NCBI GenBank assembly: GCA_024653215.1
Contig: JANLFU010000011.1
Coordinates: forward strand, 1-64,000
Length of the DNA stretch: 64,000 bases
Reading direction: 5' to 3'
DNA from: Candidatus Saccharicenans sp.
GTDB taxonomy: Bacteria; Acidobacteriota; Aminicenantia; Aminicenantales; Saccharicenantaceae
In this document: one piece after another, positions 38,188-46,227 of the stretch
Layout of the letters: each line of letters starts with the position of its first letter
Position numbering within the stretch: position 1 is the stretch's first letter
Program-made: the position numbers and the translations under genes
Notes under the pieces: generated by a model
Database searches by the model: none
Told to the model about the DNA's origin: nothing
What the model saw: only the letters and a program-made list of their open reading frames with translations

Positions 38188-38637
38188 GTGAGAATGGAAA
38201 AAATTAAAGTCCTTTTTGTCTGCGATGACAACAGCCTGAGGAGCCCGATGGCTGAGGCCTGGCTCAACCACCTGGGTCAGGGAGATTTTCTGGCCAGGAG
38301 CGCCGGCTTCGAGCCGGGCAGCCTGAATCCTCTGGCAGTAGAGGTGATGCGGGAAGTTGGTTTGGACATTTCCGGACACCGGACCAGGAGCGTCTTCGAG
38401 TTATACACCGCCGGTGAACTTTTTGCCTACGTGATTACCCTCTGCGACCCGGCTGCGGCCGAGCGTTGCCCGATTTTCCCTGGGGTGACCAGGGTGGCCA
38501 ACTGGCCGATGGCTGACCCGACCCGGGAAGACATTCCAGAATCGGAAAAAAGGCAGAAGCTGAGAGAGTTGCGCGACCTGATCCGGGAACGGGTTGAAAA
38601 ATTCATCCAGATGACCAGACCCGAATCCCAGGGCTGA
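38188..38637 (+). CDS. ArsC-like low-molecular-weight protein tyrosine phosphatase / arsenate reductase
   Basis: A 149-residue cytoplasmic protein of the LMW phosphatase/arsenate reductase fold. The P-loop is VCDDNSLRSPMAEAW, a CX5R motif with Cys13 and Arg19 in this numbering, and the Asp of MADPTREDIP is the general acid. Thioredoxin-coupled ArsC proteins have CTHNSARSQMAE and extra cysteines near residues 80-90; here C in ITLCDPAAAERCP supplies two, so arsenate reduction is plausible. The general MTTP would be RSPMAE as here. The start is GTG 38188 or ATG 38194; no ribosome binding site, and TAATAT (38170-38175) lies close upstream. No ars regulator or exporter is nearby. Confidence 0.8.
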   Translation: MRMEKIKVLFVCDDNSLRSPMAEAWLNHLGQGDFLARSAGFEPGSLNPLAVEVMREVGLDISGHRTRSVFELYTAGELFAYVITLCDPAAAERCPIFPGVTRVANWPMADPTREDIPESEKRQKLRELRDLIRERVEKFIQMTRPESQG

Positions 38638-38645
38638 GTTCCTTC

Positions 38646-39710
38646 TTAAGACAGCAGGTCCCGCCTGGCTGCCTCCATCAGAAGGAAGAAAGCCTGGCCC
38701 TCGGTGGCCACCCCGGCCGACTGGAAGAGCGGCGAGCCGCAGACGTCGTTAACGTAGCCGAAAGAATCCACCTTGGTAAGAACAGCCCGGCGCATGGCTT
38801 CGGCGGCTTTCAGGTATTTTCGGTCCAGCCAGCCCATCTGGATATTGCGATATATTGAATAGGCCAGCATCTGGGCCAGGTTGGTTTCCACAAAGGTCTC
38901 TGGCCTGTCCAGGACGTCGTGAAACAGTCCGTCCGGTCTCTGGTGTTTCAGGCACCCGTCCAGGAGCTCCTTTATGTAGCCCTTTAATTTATTTCTTTCA
39001 GCCTTCAGGTTTTCGGGCAGTGCCCTCAGCACCCTGGTCATCCCGGCCGCGGCCCAGCCATTGCCCACTCCCCAGAAATCCTGCCTTTCGAACTTTTTAA
39101 GTCCATAGTCGTAGATATGAGAAAACAACTTCCGGTCTCGATTCCACAGGTATTTTCTCAATCCTTCAACCTGAAAGATGGCCTCCCGGAAATAGCCCAT
39201 AACGGCCAGAAATGGCGGGCACATGTACATGGAATCAATCCAGAGCTGTGGTTTGTGGTCGATATGAAAAATCACTCCGTCTGAAGTGCGCGGCGCCGTT
39301 TTCAGGAAGTATTCAGCCTGTTTCTCTGCGGCCCGGAGCAGCCGCTGGTCAGAGAGTTTCCGGGCAGCAAACAACACGGCCTCGCCGTTGGCCCCGGGAT
39401 CGGTCACCCCGTGATTGTCACAGACCTGGCCCAGCCGGCCGTCATCCCACTGGCGCAGCACTGCTTCCCTGGCCATCATTATCACCAGTCGTTCATCCCC
39501 CAATTCTAACAGGGCCTGAGCGGCCACTCCCTGCTCCCAGGCCTGGCGCTGCATGGTCAGCATGGCCGTCTTTACCCTGTCCAGGAGCTCGATTCCTTCA
39601 AGACTTTCGGGTTGATTTTCCAATTTAATACTCCGGCCTGACCTGGCCACCAGTGTGCCTGGCAAAAGACCGGTGCCTATCACCGCTCCCAGGAACTTCC
39701 TTCGGTTCAT
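38646..39710 (-). CDS. Tat-exported GH88/GH105-family hydrolase
   Basis: A 354-residue enzyme of the (alpha/alpha)6 family that includes unsaturated rhamnogalacturonyl hydrolase YteR. A twin-arginine signal (MNRRKFLGAVIGTGLLPGTLVARS) is followed by the catalytic barrel, with IDSMYMCPPFLAVMG, FWGVGNGWAAAGMTRVL, HQRPDGLFHDVLD and ETNLAQMLAYSIY, all characteristic. Family members remove the terminal unsaturated uronic acid left by polysaccharide lyases. No lyase is in this window, so the polymer is not identified. ATG 39710 follows AAGGAGGTGAGACCA; an upstream GTG (39719) would overlap this site. Confidence 0.83.
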   Translation of the reverse strand: MNRRKFLGAVIGTGLLPGTLVARSGRSIKLENQPESLEGIELLDRVKTAMLTMQRQAWEQGVAAQALLELGDERLVIMMAREAVLRQWDDGRLGQVCDNHGVTDPGANGEAVLFAARKLSDQRLLRAAEKQAEYFLKTAPRTSDGVIFHIDHKPQLWIDSMYMCPPFLAVMGYFREAIFQVEGLRKYLWNRDRKLFSHIYDYGLKKFERQDFWGVGNGWAAAGMTRVLRALPENLKAERNKLKGYIKELLDGCLKHQRPDGLFHDVLDRPETFVETNLAQMLAYSIYRNIQMGWLDRKYLKAAEAMRRAVLTKVDSFGYVNDVCGSPLFQSAGVATEGQAFFLLMEAARRDLLS

Positions 39711-39879
39711 TGGTCTCACCTCCTTGATTTGATGATTCCGATGGTCTGGCCATGTTTCAAAAATGGCCCTGGCCTATTTCTCCCTGAAAATCTTTTTTAT
39801 CAATATCATGTTTACCATAATCCCAATCGAACCAAGCCCGAGCCGGCCAACTGATTCTCCATCCGAGGCCGCCGGACAG

Positions 39880-40341
39880 TTACCTGGACTCCCCGAAATA
39901 TTCTTTATAAACTTTTTGGATCTGTTCCTGGACCAGCTTTTCCAGCCGTCTCTTCTGGTCGGTGGTCAGGTTGCGCCGGTAGCGGTCATAATCGGTAAAG
40001 GTAATCCCGTATTTTTGATAGACCAGGTCCATCTGACGGTGAGCTTCGTCCAGGTCTTCTTTATACTTATCGAAGATGAGGGCAGCCCTGGCCGTAATGT
40101 CGACATAGATGTCCTCGGTAATCTTGGGCGGAGGCGGCGGGGCCGGTTTAGTCTCTTCCTGGGTTTCTTCCTCCGGCCAGACCGGCACTTGTTCCTGTCC
40201 CCCCTCCCGGCCGCAGGCAACCAGGAAAAGAACAAATAATAAGGCAAGTAACAGGAGGCCTGGCTTGGAGGGCAGGCCGGCCGCCATTTTCTGAAGGGTC
40301 GAAGCTGCCTTCATTCCTTTCCTGCCACCTGTTATTTTCAT
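39880..40341 (-). CDS. Small lipoprotein with Pro/Glu-rich linker and helical C-terminus, unknown function
   Basis: A 153-residue protein I do not recognise. A hydrophobic segment (PGLLLLALLFVLFLVAC) ends in a lipobox with Cys43. A Glu/Pro-rich linker (PEEETQEETKPAPPPPPK) leads to a helical domain (YVDITARAALIFDKYKEDLDEAHRQMDLVYQKYGI...YDRYRRNLTTDQKRRLEKLVQEQIQKVYKEYF). The long N-terminal region before the hydrophobic core would be unusual for a lipoprotein signal; ATG 40314 (MKAAST) is an alternative start preceded by AAGGA, though close. ATG 40341 lies nine bases after a TAATAT box and has no ribosome site. It follows Asp-box gene 3 (upstream, same strand). Confidence 0.65.
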   Translation of the reverse strand: MKITGGRKGMKAASTLQKMAAGLPSKPGLLLLALLFVLFLVACGREGGQEQVPVWPEEETQEETKPAPPPPPKITEDIYVDITARAALIFDKYKEDLDEAHRQMDLVYQKYGITFTDYDRYRRNLTTDQKRRLEKLVQEQIQKVYKEYFGESR

Positions 40342-40350
40342 CCAGGCGAT

Positions 40351-40356
40351 ATATTA
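40351..40356 (-). promoter_or_regulatory. Possible -10 box for the small lipoprotein gene
   Basis: TAATAT on the minus strand, with nine bases before ATG 40341. No good -35 was found, so the evidence is weak taken alone; it fits the spacing seen at several other genes in this window. Confidence 0.3.
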
Positions 40357-40370
40357 AATTTATTTCCGGT

Positions 40371-42761
40371 TTAATCTTCGTAATAGCGCCGTCTCATCTT
40401 CCTGGGCTTGTCATTAACCGCGTCAGCATCCAGCAGCCACATTCCGCGGCCATGGGTGGCAATTACCAGGACATTATCTCTGGGGTGAATGATGAGGTCA
40501 TGCACATAAACCGAGGGCAGGTTGCCGCCCAGTACCTGCCAGCTCTGGCCGCGGTCCCTGGAAACATAAACACCAAGGTCGGTTCCGACGTAAAGGATGT
40601 TGCGGTCGACCGGGTCTTCCCTTATAACGTTAACCGGCCCCAGCGGCAGCCCCCTGGAAATATCTATCCAGGTCCGGCCAAAATCTTTTGACATCCAGAC
40701 ATAAGGAGCAAAGTCGTCGTCAAAACGGCCGTGCTGGGTCAGGTAGACCGTTCCCATCTCGTACTGGCTGGCCACTATCCTGGAAACCCATTTCTGGTAG
40801 GGCAAGCCGGCCGTGATTTCCTGCCAGTTCTTGCCCCCGTCCCTGGTCATTGAAACCCGGCCACAATCGGTGCCAACGTAAAGCAGACCGTATTTCAGGG
40901 GGGACTCGGCGATGGCGGTAATTGTGTGGTAAGGGATGTCTCCGGCTTCGGCCGGGGTAAAATAGGTCAGGTCCGGGCTGATTCTTTCCCAGGTATCTCC
41001 ACGGTCAAGTGACCTGAACAGGTACTGCATTCCGTGGTAAATGATATTAGGGTTATGCGGGGAAAGGATAAAATGGGCCAGCCACTGGCCGCGCAGCCTG
41101 GGTTCATCCGGGAAAACTCTTGGTACTATCAACTTGGTCCTATCGGGGCCACTCCGGCTCAGGTCAGTCCTGGTCAGGTTCCCATAAAATCCGCAGGAAT
41201 AAACCAGGTTGGGGTTGGTGGGGTCGATGGCATGATGCGAGCCTTCCCCGCCGGGAGCGCGTTCAAAGGCTACCGGCCTAACGGCATTTCTTCCACGACT
41301 CAGGTCAACCGTGGCCCGGTAGCTGCCGTGGTCTTGCATTGAACCATAGACATGAAATGGGGTGTCCAGATCGTAATTTATGTTAAAGAATTGACAGACC
41401 GGAAGGGTCAGGCTGCTATTCTTCCAGTTCTTCCCGCCGTCGTAGGAAATTTCCAGGCCGCCATCATTGACATTGACCAGGTAATTGGAATTCTCCGGGT
41501 CTATCCACAGGCCGTGGTGGTCGACATGGTACAGGTTCTGAACCTCGGTAAAGGTGCGGCCACCATCACGGGAAACGCTCATGGGAACTCCCATGATGTA
41601 GACCGTATCAGGTTGGTTGGGGTCAACCCTGATCTGACCGAAGACCCAGCCATAGGTGCCGGAGTGGTTTTCCAGGTATTTTTTCATCTCTTCCGAGGTG
41701 GGAGCCGTGAGCCTCCAGTTTTCCCCGCCATCGTCAGACCGGTAAACCGTGGCCCCTTTAATTAGCCCGGTGCTGGGCAGGCCGTAGGCATCGCTTCTTT
41801 CTTCTTCGCTCGGTTCCCGCGAAATTTCATAGTTGTCAACCAGGGCGTAAAGGACTTCGGGATTTTTTAGACAGATATCGATTCCAATCCGTCCCCTGAA
41901 CCTGGCTTCAGGCAGGCCGCGGTTAATCTGCTTCCAGGTCTTCCCGCCGTCAGTGGACTTCCAGATTCCGCTGCCGGAATAATGCGGTTCATTGCGGGGG
42001 TCATTCCATTTTTTTCTTATTCTCTGCCAGGTAACGGCAAAGAGCGTTTCGGGGTCGTTGGGGTCCATGGCCAGGTCGATGGCCCCGGTCTGCTCGTTGA
42101 CAAAAAGGACCCTTGTCCAGGTCTGGCCGCCGTCTGTCGTTTTGTAGACTCCCCTGTCCTGGTTGAAGGTCCATTCATGCCCGGACGTGGCCACGTAAAC
42201 CACCTCCGGGTTCTTGGGGTGAATGACTATTCTGGCAATGGTATTGGTATCGGTGAGACCCATATGTTTCCAGGTCCGGCCACCATCAATTGACTTGTAA
42301 ACGCCACAGCCCGGATGGGAGCTGCGGAAGATGTTGGCCTCGCCGGTTCCGACCCAGATAATCCTGTGGTCAGAAGGAGCCAGGGCGATGTCGCCGATTG
42401 AGCTGGAAAGTTCCCGCTCAAAGACCGGTTCCCAGGTGGTGCCCTCGTTTTCAGTCTTCCAGACGCCGCCGGAGGCAGTGCCCACGTAAATGGTATAGTT
42501 CTTGCCCTTGGGCGTGACCACGGCCACATCGGTGCAACGTCCGCTGACGTTGACCGGACCCAGGAACTGCCATTTCAATCCGGCCAGAGGAGAGCCGGCC
42601 AGCAGCTGACGATGCTGCTCAAAGCCTTTCAGCCTCACTTCCGGCGGGGTGTTCTGAATTCTGGTTACTTTCTTCTGGGTCTGAGATAGACCGTAAAAGG
42701 ATAAGAGGCCGAGGGTTAGAATCAGGAAACAGGAAAAGATGGACCGAGTTTTGTTTCTCAT
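40371..42761 (-). CDS. Secreted Asp-box (sortilin/VPS10-like) protein, copy 3
   Basis: A 796-residue exported propeller protein closely like copy 1. Signal peptide RNKTRSIFSCFLILTLGLLSFYGLSQ. About eleven Asp boxes are visible (SIDGGRTW, TTDGGQTW, STDGGKTW, SDDGGENW, SRDGGRTF, SYDGGKNW, SLDRGDTW, TRDGGKNW, SKDFGRTW, SRDRGQSW), each with the NPxxVYV-type strand before it. It ends soon after the last blade (HGRGMWLLDADAVND) and lacks the C-terminal beta-sandwich of copies 1 and 2. I chose ATG 42761, with GGAG six bases upstream, over ATG 42773 because the former has a proper ribosome site. No catalytic residues are recognised. Confidence 0.85.
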   Translation of the reverse strand: MRNKTRSIFSCFLILTLGLLSFYGLSQTQKKVTRIQNTPPEVRLKGFEQHRQLLAGSPLAGLKWQFLGPVNVSGRCTDVAVVTPKGKNYTIYVGTASGGVWKTENEGTTWEPVFERELSSSIGDIALAPSDHRIIWVGTGEANIFRSSHPGCGVYKSIDGGRTWKHMGLTDTNTIARIVIHPKNPEVVYVATSGHEWTFNQDRGVYKTTDGGQTWTRVLFVNEQTGAIDLAMDPNDPETLFAVTWQRIRKKWNDPRNEPHYSGSGIWKSTDGGKTWKQINRGLPEARFRGRIGIDICLKNPEVLYALVDNYEISREPSEEERSDAYGLPSTGLIKGATVYRSDDGGENWRLTAPTSEEMKKYLENHSGTYGWVFGQIRVDPNQPDTVYIMGVPMSVSRDGGRTFTEVQNLYHVDHHGLWIDPENSNYLVNVNDGGLEISYDGGKNWKNSSLTLPVCQFFNINYDLDTPFHVYGSMQDHGSYRATVDLSRGRNAVRPVAFERAPGGEGSHHAIDPTNPNLVYSCGFYGNLTRTDLSRSGPDRTKLIVPRVFPDEPRLRGQWLAHFILSPHNPNIIYHGMQYLFRSLDRGDTWERISPDLTYFTPAEAGDIPYHTITAIAESPLKYGLLYVGTDCGRVSMTRDGGKNWQEITAGLPYQKWVSRIVASQYEMGTVYLTQHGRFDDDFAPYVWMSKDFGRTWIDISRGLPLGPVNVIREDPVDRNILYVGTDLGVYVSRDRGQSWQVLGGNLPSVYVHDLIIHPRDNVLVIATHGRGMWLLDADAVNDKPRKMRRRYYED

Positions 42762-42841
42762 ACTGGACTCCATTAGATAAATCGGACAGGTTCTCTTTAC
42801 CAGAATGGACCGGGTTTATCAAGAAAAAAATGCCGGCAATC

Positions 42842-43105
42842 CTACGGCTTATCCCTGGTTTCCTTTTCGACCACAATGGTCAGGTTGGAGGCCAGGGCGG
42901 CTACCGCCCCGATGGCTGCCCAGACCGGGGCAATCAGCGTACCCACAATACCCACGGTCAGCGGAATTTCCATGAAGGTGCGGCCGTCTTCGGTCTTGAA
43001 AATTATCCGGCGGGCATTGCCTTCCCTGATGATTTCCTTTATTTTCTCCAGTATTTCGGACCCGCTGACCCTGAATTCTTCGTACCTGGTTTTTTTCTCA
43101 TCCAT
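42842..43105 (-). CDS. DUF4342 domain-containing protein
   Basis: An 87-residue protein. The segment YEEFRVSGSEILEKIKEIIREGNARRIIFKTEDGRTFMEIPLTVGIVG and the hydrophobic APVWAAIGAVAALASNLTIVVEK match the DUF4342 family, whose members often combine a small UBA-like helical start with a two-strand and hydrophobic tail. The function is unknown. AAAAGGAG precedes the ATG. It is followed on the same strand by Asp-box gene 3 (68-80 bases on) and preceded by the lipoprotein gene at 43130. Confidence 0.82.
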   Translation of the reverse strand: MDEKKTRYEEFRVSGSEILEKIKEIIREGNARRIIFKTEDGRTFMEIPLTVGIVGTLIAPVWAAIGAVAALASNLTIVVEKETRDKP

Positions 43106-43129
43106 CGTTCTCTCCTTTTAAATTATTCG

Positions 43130-43702
43130 CTAAAACTGGTCGGGAAAAATCTTTTTCAGTATCGCCCTCGACCCCGGAAGCAGGGAGTTTGAATCCACCT
43201 CTTTCCAGGCGGCATAAATTATCTGCCATCTTCCGGACCTCTTTTCCAGGCTAAAATTAAACCGGTAATAGACTCCAACCACGCCCACCAGCTTCCTCAG
43301 GGTCTCGAGAGGTCCCGAGGACAGCAGGACGTCGGCCTCGGCCTCAGCCGGGTCCTTATCAATATCTACGTAAATATCCAGCAGGTGGATCGCAATACCC
43401 TGATAATTCTTGAAATAAGTTTCCAGCAGGCTGGCCGTCCGGGCTGAATCGCGCCCTTCGAAATCCCGGTAGTCATCGGCCAGGTATCCCATGATTTTTT
43501 CCAGATTCTTTTTCTCAGCCTGAGCGGCTACAGTCCGCAATAATTCCCTGATTTCTTCAGCCTCGTCTGGCTTCTGGCAGGCCTGAAAACAGGTCAGTAA
43601 ACAGACAAGGGCGGATAACAAAGTCAGCAGAGAGAAAAACCGCCCGGGAATCCGGGGTGAATTTGACTGGTCAGGGTTATTAAGATTCTGTTTAGATCTC
43701 AT
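43130..43702 (-). CDS. Putative lipoprotein with NTF2-like/SnoaL-type domain
   Basis: A 190-residue exported protein. A hydrophobic signal (FSLLTLLSALVCLLTCFQACQKP) ends in a lipobox-like FQAC. The mature part begins with a helical segment (EEIRELLRTVAAQAEKKNLEKIMGYLADDYRDFEGRDSART) and continues with strands (LDIYVDIDKDPAEAEADVLLSS, VGVYYRFNFSLEKRSGRWQIIYAAWKEV), the pattern of nuclear transport factor 2-like domains. No catalytic residues stand out, and specific function is unknown. ATG 43702 follows GGTGGAA. It lies between the DUF2207 and DUF4342 genes on the same strand. Confidence 0.65.
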   Translation of the reverse strand: MRSKQNLNNPDQSNSPRIPGRFFSLLTLLSALVCLLTCFQACQKPDEAEEIRELLRTVAAQAEKKNLEKIMGYLADDYRDFEGRDSARTASLLETYFKNYQGIAIHLLDIYVDIDKDPAEAEADVLLSSGPLETLRKLVGVVGVYYRFNFSLEKRSGRWQIIYAAWKEVDSNSLLPGSRAILKKIFPDQF

Positions 43703-43766
43703 TATTTTCCACCGTTAAATTTGATATTTGCCTGCTTTTTACAGGCCTATCGGGCCCGACCCGGCC

Positions 43767-45611
43767 TCAACCGGCCGAAACGCCACCGCCGCCTCCCCCA
43801 CCGCCGCCCCCGCCGCTGAAACCACCGCCGCTTCCGGACGAGTAATGGGCAGCCTGGGCGCTGGCCTGGCTGATGGCCGTGGCCGCCCTTTCTATGGATG
43901 AAATGGCCGCGGAAATGGTTTCGACCCGGTGGCTGAGCCCGGCTGCCATGTAATTACCGCCCAGCCAGGCCGGAGAAACGGCCTGCTCGCCTTCAAGCAC
44001 CCTGGGTAACATCTTGACCAGCTTCCTGGCATTGCCAAAAAGAATGCCGAAAACCAGGTACTTATCCCAGAGGCGGTAGGCCTCGGCTGGAATTTCCTTG
44101 AATTCTGAGAAATCATCCAGGAAGCGGTCCAGGGCTTTCCACAATTCGTTTTCCCGAGCCCAGTCCCGGCGCCGTCTCTTGAGCTTCGGCCCCAGCACCA
44201 GGGTCATGATGAACATCACGGGTGAGAAAGTCAGGCTGGCCACAATCAGGCTGATTATCATGACGATCTGGCTCAACCGGCGGCTTTCTGGCTCAACAAA
44301 GCCCAGTTTCTGGCCTTCCTGCTGTATTTCCTTCTGCCACCCTCTGAACCAGACCTGGTACTCGACCGGGTGTTTTTTGAAATAACTGACCAGCTCATCC
44401 AGGGAAACCCGGCTTCCGGGCTGGCCCAGTTCACCCGCCCGGTCAAAGACGACATCCAGGACTGACTTTTCCCAGTTTCTCAAACTGCTGTCTTCCCGGT
44501 AATTTTTCTTAAGTTCAAAAATGGTCAGCTCGTTTATTTTGGAACCAAGCAGGGTTTTCTTTTCCACCTTCTGATCTTCTATGGCCAGGTAGCCCCGGGT
44601 GGCCAGGTCAAAAATGGTGGCGGTAAAGGCAACCGGCAGGGGCTTTTCACCTTCCCGGCGCAGGACCTGGACCAGGGCCGGCGGCAGGTTAGACGGCAAT
44701 TCCCTGAAGTATTCAGGAATGTCATCGAAGCGATAGTCGCGCCCGACTCTTTTCCAGAAATGAAAATAAATTACCAACCATAAGATCGGACCAAGGATCT
44801 GCCAGAAAGCCCAGGCCAGTCCCAGTTTTTTCAGTAATTCAATCCGGCGGGCCTCTTTCTCCTGAGCCTGCCTGACCCTGGCTATGGTCTCCTCAACGAA
44901 CCGGGCCTCTTCTTCTTTGATCTTTTCCAGGGTGTAACCGGTGGCAGATACGCCGGCCACCAGGCCGGCCGGCCAGACCACCCTGATTTCCATGAATTGC
45001 CCGGAAGCTATGTTAGAAGCCTCGAAGCGCAGGGTTTGAAGGTCCAGGATCTCTGCCCGCCCGGAAAGCGGCCCGTGCCCGTAAATCAGCAGCTGCTCCC
45101 GGCTGGCCACCGGCTCCGGCAAGTGCACGGTAACCACGGCTCTGGCCGTTGGTCGGTCAACCTCGGAACCTATGATCTGCCAGTAAAGTTCGCTGATTTC
45201 AGGGTAGTTTAATATGCCGTTAATTACCCTGTAATGGATATTGAAGGTGCGCCTCTCATTCCTGGCGGAAAAACTCCACCTGGCCTGAAACCTCCCTCCC
45301 CCGACAGAGGTTTCCAGCGGCAGGTCCTGACCCTGCTCATCCCGGACCCGGAAATCTTGAATCACCACCTCCAGGCTTGAATTCTGCCTGGCCCGCAGCG
45401 GAATCCAGAGGGAAGCCCAGGAAAATTGTCCCTGGAATTCAAAAGTCAGGAACTCATCGACGATAAACGACCCGTCTTTCTGAACGTAGAGGTCAGCCCT
45501 GAGTTCTGGAAAGTAATAGTTCTTGTTCTGGGCTTCAAGGCCGGCCCAGGGCCAGCCCAGGAAAAAGAATAAAAAAAGGAGGCAAAGGCAACGGCGACCA
45601 ACTCTGTTCAT
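43767..45611 (-). CDS. DUF2207 membrane protein with Gly-rich C-terminus
   Basis: A 614-residue membrane protein. A signal peptide (CLCLLFLFFFLGWPWAGLEAQ) precedes the extracytoplasmic DUF2207 beta domain (ADLYVQKDGSFIVDEFLTFEFQGQFSWASLWIPLRA to about residue 220). Then come a basic helical linker, a transmembrane helix (FWQILGPILWLVIYFHFW), a cytoplasmic region with ELPSNLPPALVQVLRREG, two further hydrophobic segments near 430-460, and a Gly-run tail (about 12 glycines). This is the common DUF2207/YciQ layout; function is unknown. ATG 45611 has GAGG six bases before it, favouring it over 45623. Confidence 0.85.
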   Translation of the reverse strand: MNRVGRRCLCLLFLFFFLGWPWAGLEAQNKNYYFPELRADLYVQKDGSFIVDEFLTFEFQGQFSWASLWIPLRARQNSSLEVVIQDFRVRDEQGQDLPLETSVGGGRFQARWSFSARNERRTFNIHYRVINGILNYPEISELYWQIIGSEVDRPTARAVVTVHLPEPVASREQLLIYGHGPLSGRAEILDLQTLRFEASNIASGQFMEIRVVWPAGLVAGVSATGYTLEKIKEEEARFVEETIARVRQAQEKEARRIELLKKLGLAWAFWQILGPILWLVIYFHFWKRVGRDYRFDDIPEYFRELPSNLPPALVQVLRREGEKPLPVAFTATIFDLATRGYLAIEDQKVEKKTLLGSKINELTIFELKKNYREDSSLRNWEKSVLDVVFDRAGELGQPGSRVSLDELVSYFKKHPVEYQVWFRGWQKEIQQEGQKLGFVEPESRRLSQIVMIISLIVASLTFSPVMFIMTLVLGPKLKRRRRDWARENELWKALDRFLDDFSEFKEIPAEAYRLWDKYLVFGILFGNARKLVKMLPRVLEGEQAVSPAWLGGNYMAAGLSHRVETISAAISSIERAATAISQASAQAAHYSSGSGGGFSGGGGGGGGGGGVSAG

Positions 45612-45694
45612 CTTGAACCTCATCCCGATAACGAAATGACCTCAGAGAATTCCCGGGAAAGAAACAGAGAATTCCGCTTGCCGCCAGATAATCC

Positions 45695-46045
45695 TCAGCG
45701 CGCCAGAACCTTGCGGTAGACATGTTCCAGCAGGTGAACCCGGCTCTGGGGGTCAAGCTCCACAAATTCCAGGCCCATTTCAAAAACATCGTCATCGAAC
45801 AGACTCTTGACCCAGCGAACCTCGGCCACACCGGTGATGAGCTTCTGGGACTCGGCCAGGGCAATTTCCAGCCGGACCCTGGTCTTGACCGGCAGCGGGG
45901 AATCGGTCATCAGGCGCAACCCGCCCACGGAAATATCTCTTGAAAACGAATAAAACGATTCCTCTTCCTGCTGCTCGTTTTCGGGCAGCACATGGATGAC
46001 AACCTTGTTCTCTTCGTCCAGTCTTTTTTCCCTTCTTTTTTCCAT
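45695..46045 (-). CDS. PilZ domain protein, probable c-di-GMP receptor
   Basis: A 116-residue single-domain PilZ protein. Both nucleotide-binding motifs are present: RREKR (residues 4-8, RxxxR type) and DISVGG (37-42, the D/NxSxxG motif). The rest is a small beta-barrel (VRLEIALAESQKLITGVAEVRWVKSLFDDDVFEMGLEFVELDPQ). It is predicted to bind cyclic di-GMP and act on an unknown partner, for example in motility, secretion or polysaccharide export. The ATG has no close ribosome site; GGAGG lies about 16 bases upstream. Divergent from the MFS gene, with its own promoter. Confidence 0.88.
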   Translation of the reverse strand: MEKRREKRLDEENKVVIHVLPENEQQEEESFYSFSRDISVGGLRLMTDSPLPVKTRVRLEIALAESQKLITGVAEVRWVKSLFDDDVFEMGLEFVELDPQSRVHLLEHVYRKVLAR

Positions 46046-46086
46046 TGCTGTTGGAATGGCCTTCCTCCTTTGCCTTTTTTTCTTCT

Positions 46087-46116
46087 ATTATCACAGGCCG
46101 GCAAAAATATCAACAA
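46087..46116 (-). promoter_or_regulatory. Promoter of the PilZ gene
   Basis: Minus strand: TTGTTG (46111-46116), 18 bases, GATAAT (46087-46092) with an extended TG one base upstream. Leader about 35-40 bases. Confidence 0.45.
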
Positions 46117-46155
46117 AAATTTTTGAAGGCCCTGCTTTTTGCCGGGTAAATAAAT

Positions 46156-46184
46156 TTGACAAAAAATATGGAAAAAAATATCCT
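46156..46184 (+). promoter_or_regulatory. Promoter of the MFS symporter operon
   Basis: TTGACA (46156-46161), 17 bases, TATCCT (46179-46184). A leader of about 37 bases carries AAAGGAG before ATG 46228. It is the likely start of the transporter / dehydrogenase / isomerase-fusion operon. Confidence 0.6.
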
Positions 46185-46227
46185 TCATCTGAAACCAATT
46201 CAGATATCTAAAGAAAGGAGTGAGCTG

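Noticed and set aside
46156-46227. Extended start of the MFS transporter at TTG 46156
   Set aside because: The TTG is part of the -35 TTGACA box, and the added residues do not belong to the family. ATG 46228 has a good ribosome site.
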